This document shows, piece after piece, positions 37,023 through 64,000 of a stretch of DNA of 64,000 bases. The position numbers and the translations under genes are program-made. The stretch comes from Phoronis australis (lineage: Eukaryota > Phoronida > Phoronidae). The notes beneath the pieces were generated by a model that searched no databases, had not been told where the DNA came from, and saw only the letters and a program-made list of their open reading frames with translations. The stretch spans positions 265,460-329,459 of the forward strand of contig NMRA01000135.1 in the NCBI GenBank assembly GCA_002633005.1, given 5' to 3'. Numbering within the stretch: position 1 is the stretch's first letter; each line of letters begins with the position of its first letter.

Positions 37023-37994
37023 ATGTACAACTTCACTAACGTGTCGCCACCATGGTACGAGCAGGTTTCAATACCGGAAGTAGTATTGTATGCCCACCTG
37101 TTATTTGGCTACCACATCTGCATAGTACTGTTTTGCGGAAACGCCTTGGTCTGCTGGTCGTTTATACAACTACGCCATGAAAATATAACTATCATAATGG
37201 TTGGCTTGGCTGTCTCGAACATCATGACTAGTCTCGCTGTGCCTTTGGGAATGCTGGGAAAATTCATCGTCCCACTATTCTGGAGAAGTTTGCCAATGGA
37301 AGTGTTGATGCGCCGAGAGTTATGCTGGGTTACAGTTGCACTCATTATTTATCCTGCAACAGTGTCAAACGTGCTGGTTTCTATTTTGTCGATAGACAGA
37401 TTCATTTCCATACGCTTCCCATTCCGTCATTGTGCGATCATGACGCCTCGTACCTATAAGTGGTTAGTCGTCTTTGCCTTCCTTTATGTCTTTGTCAACA
37501 GTTTGACGCTGATATCTACGATTGATTACGACTTCGATACTGCGCGTACTTTATGTGCCTTTGAAAATATTTTTTCCTCCACTGAATCCATGTGCATATT
37601 TTGTGCTACAACGATGCATATTCCTGGAGCAGTCATTGTGACAACTCACGGTTATACCGCCATCAAGGCTTTCCAGCAGCGTAGACGGATTTATAGTAAC
37701 ACCCCAAGTGAATTGAGAGAAAGGTCACAGTTCTTAATCACAAAGAATATGTTAAAGTTTGTCGTTCTTTATTGTGTCTGCCTGCTGCCAGGTTATGCTG
37801 CCAAACTTTTGACGACGTTTAGTTCAAGCGAGAAGGTGGAACGTTGGGAAATCACTTCACTAAAGCGCCTAGCCAATCAGTTGATGCTGTTCAACGGCCT
37901 GTTAAACCCTATATTTTATGCCCAGGCTGTCCCGAGCTACAAAACCAAATTATACAAATTGATCCGTTCGATATTTTCTTGCGGAAAGCAGTAG
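37023..37994 (+). CDS. intronless class A (rhodopsin-like) G-protein-coupled receptor, orphan
   Basis: One exon encodes 323 residues with seven hydrophobic segments. The short N-terminus has two N-glycosylation sequons (NFT and NVS). TM1 contains the GN motif (CGNALV). TM2 reads LAVSN, so the usual sodium-site Asp at 2.50 is replaced by Asn. TM3 begins with the conserved Cys (ELCWV), whose likely partner is the Cys of TLCAFE in extracellular loop 2, and ends DRF instead of DRY. TM6 has CLLPG in place of CWxP, and TM7 ends NPIFYA. The C-tail is short and ends CGKQ with a possible palmitoylation Cys. The ligand is not recognisable; the receptor should signal at the plasma membrane through heterotrimeric G proteins. 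A TATA box lies about 60 bases before the ATG. Upstream is a 29-bp E-box repeat and downstream a poly(A)-signal repeat. The frame is intact and codons look normal, so this is a working gene or a very recent retrocopy. Confidence 0.9.
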   Translation: MYNFTNVSPPWYEQVSIPEVVLYAHLLFGYHICIVLFCGNALVCWSFIQLRHENITIIMVGLAVSNIMTSLAVPLGMLGKFIVPLFWRSLPMEVLMRRELCWVTVALIIYPATVSNVLVSILSIDRFISIRFPFRHCAIMTPRTYKWLVVFAFLYVFVNSLTLISTIDYDFDTARTLCAFENIFSSTESMCIFCATTMHIPGAVIVTTHGYTAIKAFQQRRRIYSNTPSELRERSQFLITKNMLKFVVLYCVCLLPGYAAKLLTTFSSSEKVERWEITSLKRLANQLMLFNGLLNPIFYAQAVPSYKTKLYKLIRSIFSCGKQ

Positions 37995-38239
37995 AAACGG
38001 CAAAAAGTAACAAGTCCTATAGGATGATGACCAAAAACCCAGTGAGGTAAAACGGTTACCACCTCGCTGAAGCGATTATCAGGACTCCGCTTGTGGCGGT
38101 TGTCCACTGAATATGTTGCAATCCTAAATCAAAGTCACGAAACCTATTCATATGTTCATTTTTAGTTCGTCGGTATTGCACGTAATTAATTACCAACACT
38201 ACACACTTACGGTTGACTTTTCAATGTTTCACTACTTTG

Positions 38240-38635
38240 TATAGTCTGTTCCCAAATAAAATGGGCACAGATGTATTTTGTATTCTAGTGTTTGCCAAAA
38301 TAAAATGGGCACAAATGTATTTGTATTCTAGTCTTTGTCCAAACAAAAGGGGCACAAATTTATTTTGTATTATAGTCTTTGCCTAAATAAAATGGGCACA
38401 CATTTATTTTGTATTATAGTCTTTTCCCTAAATAAAATGGGCACACATTTATTTTGTATTATAGTCTTTGCCTAAATAAAATGGGCACACATTTATTTTG
38501 TATTATAGTCTTTGCCTAAATAAAAGGGGCACACATTTATTTTGTATTATAGTCTTTTCCCTAAATAAAATGGGCACACATTTATTTTGTATTATAGTCT
38601 TTGCCCAAATAAAAAGGGCACAAATGTAGGCTTCG
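38240..38635 (+). repeat. about 45-bp minisatellite containing poly(A) signals, 3' of the GPCR
   Basis: About nine tandem units of roughly 42-48 bp begin about 245 bases after the receptor stop. The unit contains AAATAAAATGGGCACA followed by a U- and GU-rich stretch (ATTTTGTATTATAGTC). Eight of the nine units keep AATAAA; one has AACAAA. On the receptor-sense strand each unit therefore looks like a complete cleavage and polyadenylation site. Confidence 0.85.
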
Positions 38636-39389
38636 CCAAATCATTTTTCTGTTACAATCCTTTTGAAACAAAACAGATTAATTTCGTTGTGCGATGTCAG
38701 TTTTAATTTTCTTACTTCGACGTATTAAGTAATATCATTAACGTTTTTCCTGCATTTTGAGAGCCTCGAATTTTAGCGTCTTGGCTTGTACACAAAAAGT
38801 TACATCGTTATTTTTTCGTTGTGTCCTATTTTGAATCCCATCGTGTTTTCTATGAAATATAAAAATTAGGGGCGCCGACTTAGTTTTTGAGATATTTCAA
38901 CTAAACGACAACACATAAGAATGACTCTGCAAAACTTACCTTCTCAAAAGCGTCCCCATTTCACGAACACAATTACCCCGCTGCATTTCACTAGATGGCG
39001 ATTATACTATGATGCTGGTATTGCAAAATAAGCTCTGAATAAGAATAATCTAAGACAAGAATGTCTTATTTAACAAATTCAAAATTGATGTTTGCACACC
39101 TTCGTAACGTAAACGAGTAATTGTGGTAAGTTTTTCGCCGTGTACGTTGGTTATATATATTTGTAAATGACATCTGGGTAGAGTCTCGCGGCGAGAAAAA
39201 CTTAGCGAAAGTTATGTGCTCTCGTTTAAAGCAAGCCGCTGTATCTCGACGTAGTCTCACGAAGTCTTGCATTTCTAGAGAGGTCCTAGCGTTATTGAAC
39301 TATGTCTAGTTCTTCAGGGCCACGGAATCAGTGCCAACATGAATGTAGTTGTCGTGTAGTTGGCTCACCTTTCTAAAGCACCTCAAGTC

Positions 39390-39540
39390 TCATTAATATA
39401 CAAATGTTCATTAGTTACACATTCGCGCAACAGTAGCGTGCAGGAGAGCAAGTCGTCAACTTCATTAATATACAAATGTTCATTAGTTACACATTCGCGC
39501 AACAGTAGCGTGCAGGTCGTGCAAGTCGTCAACTTCATTA
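39390..39540. repeat. tandem duplication of about 73 bp
   Basis: CATTAATATACAAATGTTCA followed by TTAGTTACACATTCGCGCAA appears twice, and CAAGTCGTCAACTTCATTAA twice at the right ends. A third partial start lies at 39535. Confidence 0.85.
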
Positions 39541-39849
39541 ATTTACGTATTTGGTGCCGTAATGCATATTATTTGCCATGTCCAAACCCGAAAAAACAAT
39601 TTTTCTCAAGGTATTAATTGATTGCCTATAAATGGCGGGTGACCATAAAATCAGGAGCAAATATTTTGCCAAGAGGTGGGGGGGGGNCGTCCAGGTCAGT
39701 ATTTATTTCTCGACTTTCCTTTAACTTTTTGTTATTGTTAAGTTCGACAATTTATGATAGACTCAGGGTTGAAGTTAACTCCCAAAAAGGTGATAGTGTG
39801 ACATTAGCCTAGAAAGATTAATATGTTAGCAAAGACGAGAATTTTGACA

Positions 39850-40330
39850 ATCCAACATGCTATTTGCCCTTCCTACACAGACTAAGGCCTGAGAATTTAT
39901 GGAGTTGGTTTTGAAGGTGAAGATACTTTTTCAAAGACTCGTTTGAGCGGTTTAGACAGAGTACTGCGTCATGCGCATCGATTGCAAAATGTTTAAGAAT
40001 TTTGTTATCAATTTTGATACCCTTAAGGTTATCATTCTTAAAAACACGACAGACGTGATGAAATGAATATTTATAATGTCGCCAAAGTAGATCATCCTGC
40101 CGTCAACCACGGCTTCTAGGAAAACAAGCTGGGGGGAATCTATGTTGAATAACACTTAGACGAGCTAGCGCTGTTATTCAGCCGATGGGCTCATTGGATT
40201 AGACAATGACCGAAATTGAAAAGCGATAAAATGTTGTAATATTCCAGTACATACCATCAAGAGCTTTTGAAAATCTACCAAAATCAACAGAGCTGTCCCT
40301 GTTGTGCCTACGATTATCAATAGTTCTGGT
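39850..40330 (-). pseudogene. degenerate L1/Tx1-like reverse transcriptase fragment
   Basis: Minus-strand translation with a few frame breaks gives ALLILVDFQKALDGMYW (motif A region, around 40310-40250), then an RG(x)RQ-like stretch (40090), DNLKGIKIDNKILKHFAID (around 40030-39980) and SNESLKKYLHLQNQLHKFSG (39940-39880). This is the order of motif A, motif B and the YADD-region in L1-like polymerases; YADD itself is changed to FAIDAHD. Stops and shifts show it is dead. Confidence 0.6.
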
Positions 40331-41327
40331 TGATTGTAACAAGGGCCGGAGGCCTAGTTATTGAATAAATATATGTAATAGTTCTGGTGTTTTCTTACGT
40401 TTTACTTAATTACCCAAATAGTGAGTTCATTCCGGTAGAGACCAGACTCCAAAGCTTATATTAACACCCGTTACAGAAAGACCGAGAGGTCACTAAAGAT
40501 ACATTCTTTATTCCACTGAGAATCCACCTAAGTGTATTAGATGCTTTTTGCCAATTTGCCAGCAAAGAAATTGATATTTCGGTGAATATTGACCTCTGGC
40601 GATGAAATGTGGACAATCAATCACATAACTTGTCACTAGAATCTCGGGTACCCATATTCAACAAGGGATTTTGAAATAGACCCTTGGACAGAGTACCAGG
40701 GACCCTGGAACCGAACCCTTTCAAAATGTACTCTCTCAATGCATAACCCTAACAAAGTAAATATTCTCCAGGTGTCTATTGGAGGGTGGTAGGCCGCACT
40801 CAAATTTGTTGGCATTCAAAGTTAATAAGGCCTTCTGTTAATCACCGGTATTGTTACACGAGTCCAAGGGCCAGAATTAATGAGCCTTAAGCCCGCTTAC
40901 ATTTTATTCGAAAATAGACTATGAACACCTTTAAAGCGCCAAAGAAACGGCGATCTGTCAAAGAAGCTAAAATTTGATTCAGACCACTTAAAAGTGATGG
41001 TAAAGTGTTCCTTACTTCGATGAGAAGTGATTTTTGGTCTGGCAATCGTTATTCAACGAGACGACGCTCGCCAAATAAAATGACAAGCGAACTTGCAGAG
41101 CTTGATCTGAACCAATAACGAACAGTCAGTTCGGTGTTCCAAGTACAGATATCACCTATTTTGACAAATGAACACTTCGAGACTCAGTTTCATAACGGTA
41201 GGTGGTCTAAATCAAACATTGTTTATAGCCACTTTAAGCAATTAGAAATTTGAAAAAAAAGCCATCAATGTGCCATTTTAATTTTAAAATATAATATCTT
41301 ATCACTTTAGGTAACATATGCAACAGT
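40331..41327. other. intergenic, nothing recognised
   Basis: No repeat family, splice-bounded open frame or RNA gene was recognised in this AT-rich stretch. Confidence 0.4.
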
Positions 41328-41927
41328 CAACAAGTGAATACAAAGACATTGGAACATACAAGATGAGAGCAGAACATGACCAGCTGTTAAAACAGCGTAC
41401 GTTTTTGGGATCACATAAGTTGTAAAAACCTAATTTCCAATCAAAAGATATTACATTAGGAAACAGTGCACAATATTTTTTAGTTGTCAAAACGACATTA
41501 CCATGAAAAGTAAATATTTTCTATGCCACAATAGAAATACATTCGAAAATCATCTTTCATCAAGTTTTAAGTGGTTTGGAAGCCTACTTAGTCAATGGAA
41601 AAGCCTTTCCAGCAACTGTCCTTATACTTTATACTACAGACAATGGGAATCTGAATATTTATTAGGGGGGACGGGGACGGACGGGGGGGACTTAAGAAGA
41701 CAGGTCATTTCTTAAAATGTGAACAAATTGAGAGCAGAAAACAGTTCCACAATAAGGGGGCATTGCTGTGATAGGCGATCCACGTGATTACCTGGGGCAC
41801 ATTCTGTAGGCGCAAGACACTCACGAGTAAAACCTATGATGATAACGCAAAGCATGATGACATCTTGTAAAGACTTTTGCGTGATCTCGATTTTCTCGAA
41901 AGACACTTGCTCTTCGAATGCAGCCAT
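41328..41927 (-). CDS. possible two-exon small membrane protein
   Basis: ATG at 41927 starts MAAFEEQVSFEKIEITQK and a hydrophobic run, ending in phase 1 at ACTC|GTGAGT. A candidate second exon after TGTTTTAACAG (from about 41393) would finish the codon and add a second hydrophobic stretch ending near 41328, making about 59 residues. The first exon is fairly convincing; the joining to the second is a guess. Confidence 0.25.
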
Positions 41928-43727
41928 ACATGTGTCTACAGAATGGACCCTTGTAGCACCACCTGGTGATTGAATTTGGAGTTCCTTACTGCTTTATCCT
42001 GTTTCTCACTATACCAACAAAATTACTAGCATACAACCAACGATCTTCATCTATGAAATTTACATGAATTTGCATAAACTGCAATTTAAATCCAAAACTT
42101 GATACTAAACAAGAATAACCAGACCAATCCCACATAGGTGGTTTTGCAACAAACTACAGTCCATTAGGATAACAGAGCATCATTGGTTCTGATATGTGGG
42201 AGTTCCTAGTGCCAAACGGGGGGGTTAGGCGGTACTCATGAGCGTGTGTGAGGCAATGCAAAATATGCCTCAATGGACAACCCACGTCATTATAACCTTA
42301 ATTTCATGCTTTTTCAAAAAAGTTCATAGATTTGCCTGACGTTGATAGGGGTGAACCTTTTTAAAGTAGTGAATACAGGTTTCGAAATGAGTAGGGGTAC
42401 AGACCAGAACCAACTATGCATTTTTGAGCTGAACTTCAAATGGAATAACTTGTGTAAAGCATGCAAAACAGATTACACAACAGCACAACTGATCTCACTG
42501 ACATTTCATCAACTATCATTCAACTTATACATACAATGTCACATTACTTTCCCTCAATATGCAGTCCAAAAATGACAGCTAACACTGATGATCTGAAATT
42601 CAGATCTAATTAAAAGCAGTACCTTCAACAAAACATTACCTCACAACATAACCTAGAGCAGGAGGAAGACTGTGGAGTCCCCACCAACCATAGATGGCGC
42701 CACCACTCAGGCTGACTTTCATAGCTCATAGGGTGAAAGTTGTAAAATTGTTGTCCTTGTCACTTTTATAGCTGTTGTAGATTTATTAGATAAGCCTACT
42801 TTCCAACCAGTCACAAGTAATTCAACCCAAGGCAATTGTTCACCCATTTAACACACAATGTATTGGTCAAGTGAAATGGCATTTTGTCAAATTCATCAAC
42901 AGGAATAGAAACCAAGAAAATTTTAGTCTGTTGTTGCTTAGTTTGTAGTTTGCAGATGACAGTAAAGTGTCTATAATTTGAAGCAAAGTTAACAGTCTTT
43001 GAAAACAGAAAAATGACAATTTGGCAATTATTGTTGTGCGAAATAAATGAAGAATTATTTTAAAGGCGTAGCATCATATGTAGGTTGGTAGTGGTGCTAG
43101 CTAACTCACCCCAATGCTAGAGTGCCCCACAGTCTCCAACACAGACTGCACATTATCATTTAACAAAACAAGCTCAACAGCATCTCAACACTTTGAAATA
43201 TGTACAATAATACCAAGTCCACTTAAATGCTCCAGTTTATTCTTACCAACACCTGAAAGTGTTAAGCAAGACAATGTACAAATTGCAAAAGCAAAACAAG
43301 ACTTTTTACACTCAGTATTTAACCATGACTCCATTCTCATATGGAGATATGCCCAACAACACCTAGTATAGTGCTTGTCAAAAATAATCAGACAAAATGA
43401 CCCACAATTCCCAGCATGACAGCTGAACACATGTGAAATATCCCATCATGTCACAGCCAATAGCAAGCAGAATTCACCATCAAAGTGGCTAGAACATGAC
43501 TGTTACCATGGTGACTGGGAAATGATATTTGTCTGATAACTTTTGGCATGCAACCTATAGGTCACCAGTACACAAAAGAGGCATCTTTCTACCAGATACA
43601 CATAAAAATTACTATTCATGTTACAGTACTCAAACTGGTCAAACACAGTCACAAAATATGTATTTTCAGTCTTCTAATACACACATTCAATGAAGTGCAC
43701 AAAACCTTGCTCCTGAAGACACAGCTT
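41928..43727 (-). other. region 3' of the distal SQOR stop
   Basis: Probably includes the long-isoform 3' UTR. Minus-strand AATAAA lies near 43224 and 42784. The plus strand is A/C-rich and gives meaningless frames. Confidence 0.4.
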
Positions 43728-62764
<19,037 letters not shown>

Positions 62765-63959
62765 CTACAAATGGAAGAAATGATTCAGGAGCTATGTAAA
62801 GACATTCCTTGAAATATTTATTGACAGGCTTACATAATGTGTAGTAGTCCTTGGCAAAGAACATACACATAGAAATTAGGTAACACTTGAAAATGTATTC
62901 AAGAGAACTAAACTCAGAACAAGACTATTTTAAATCAAGTTGTCACTGATTGAAATTCAGTTTTATGAATTTGAACCCTTCTGCCAAAACAATCTGAAAC
63001 AAAGTCCCATACACTGTCATACAGTGATAACTGTTAGGCATGAGACAGTACACATTTTAAGAATTCGATTAGATTCTTTTTACGGGGAATTTGATTATTG
63101 TCCATTAATACATTCCCATTTGTCAACTTAATTTATTTTTTTCTCAAATATAAGGAGTTAACTTGAACCACTCCCAATATAATTGTAGCAATCAAATTGT
63201 TCAATATGAAAAAACTCCAACTAATGAATGATCCCGAGCAGACAGTGCTGTTTATTTGTTCAATATCTCAATAATATTCTTTAAAAATGCAAGATGTACG
63301 TTTGCAAGACACCTAATCATAAAATTTGGAACTGAAACTGAATTGAAAAGGGCCTTAGCATATCGTTATTGAAATCAGTCGCCCCCACATCACGATTAGA
63401 TTACAATTTGGTAGATTCATTGTCACACCCTTCATTATTACAGAACATTCGGGCTCTAACAAAAGTTATAAAATGACAAAATCCATTGTTTTTTATTACA
63501 AATCGTTAATTCTCATTGTTGTCAGCCAGCCATTGCTTGAAATCAAGGACTACACTGCTTAAAATATTCTAGCCATTTATCGAGTGACGTTTATCTGTGC
63601 TGGAAAATATTTGGACAGTGAATGTTGATTGAGGTTGTTCACTGGATTCAGCATTAGGGCTGGTTTCAGAAAAAAAACACTCTGAGTGGCTCATCTGCCT
63701 TCCAATATCTCCTTCCCCAAGAAATCCACATGTGCACGGTATAATATCATACCACTCCCAAACTTCAAACGAAAATGAATGAAGTCAGCACCAGAAACTA
63801 ATCTGGTCCCATAAATCCATGATGTCAAAACTCTATTCATTCATTAATATAATCAAAGCCAAATTAGGAACACTAATTTACAGGGACCATTCTAAGAAAC
63901 CAATTTAAGTTTATTTGTCTAACCATGAAACTTTAAAACTTCCACAACTGGTAAGTTAC
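62765..63959. other. SQOR: SQOR intron reaching the right edge
   Basis: No minus-strand frame with the expected FAD-binding GxGxxG was found here, so the preceding exon should lie beyond 64000. AT-rich sequence without recognised repeats until the MITE at 63960. Confidence 0.5.
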
Positions 63960-64000
63960 CAGGGGCGGATCCAGGATTTTGAGTTAGGGGGGGGGGGGGG
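63960..64000. mobile_element. left end of a hAT-like MITE cut by the window edge
   Basis: CAGGGGCGGATCCAGG followed by TTTTGAGTTAGG and a G-run, identical in layout to the element at 2916. Confidence 0.6.

Noticed and set aside
43114-43371. 85-codon plus-strand frame
   Set aside because: A/C-rich antisense of the likely SQOR 3' UTR; no motif and no splice context.

Overview
The window is nuclear DNA from a metazoan. Genes are split by introns with GT/AG borders, intergenic sequence is AT-rich, and there are many DNA-transposon relics, tRNA-like SINEs, non-LTR retrotransposon debris, mini- and microsatellites and assembly gaps. The dense hAT-like MITEs, an R2-superclade retroelement and the gene families suggest a marine invertebrate, possibly a deuterostome such as a hemichordate or lancelet. 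The species cannot be fixed from this sequence, and the taxonomic guess is inference.

Four multi-residue gene models are well supported. (1) 1817-13351, minus: ten exons in matching phases give the first 472 residues of a family S9 peptidase with an N-terminal membrane anchor; the catalytic domain lies off the left edge. (2) 26158-34545, minus: a complete four-exon, 483-residue major-facilitator transporter of the MFSD4B (sodium-dependent glucose transporter 1-like) type. (3) 37023-37994, plus: an intronless 323-residue class A G-protein-coupled receptor with a TATA box, an upstream E-box minisatellite and a downstream minisatellite made of poly(A) signals. (4) 43728-62764, minus: sulfide:quinone oxidoreductase lacking only its N-terminal exons, which lie off the right edge. 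This last gene has two alternative terminal exons in the same splice phase.

Weaker candidates are a coiled-coil exon at 15800-16133 with a possible terminal exon at 20036-20333, plus-strand exons nested in the large intron of the oxidoreductase gene, a small two-exon reading frame at 41328-41927, and a broken reading frame inside intron 1 of the transporter.

Layout: 1-13.4 kb is the peptidase gene with MITEs in its introns. 13.4-20.4 kb holds repeats and the coiled-coil candidate. 21-24.1 kb is a decayed R2-superclade LINE plus a second LINE scrap. 24.2-34.6 kb is a repeat copy and the transporter. 36.1-38.7 kb is a LINE scrap, the E-box array, the receptor and its poly(A) array. 39.8-40.3 kb is an L1-like reverse transcriptase relic. 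43.7-62.8 kb is the oxidoreductase with several transposons and SINEs in its introns. The genes look independent of each other; nothing suggests a shared pathway.

Three places (around 4254, 8838-9009 and 18632) carry nearly identical sequence on both sides of an N or a gap, and are best read as alleles or contig ends assembled twice. The most interesting locus is the 3' half of the oxidoreductase gene, where a 20-bp minisatellite full of splice-donor-like motifs starts a few bases after the donor that must choose between the two terminal exons.
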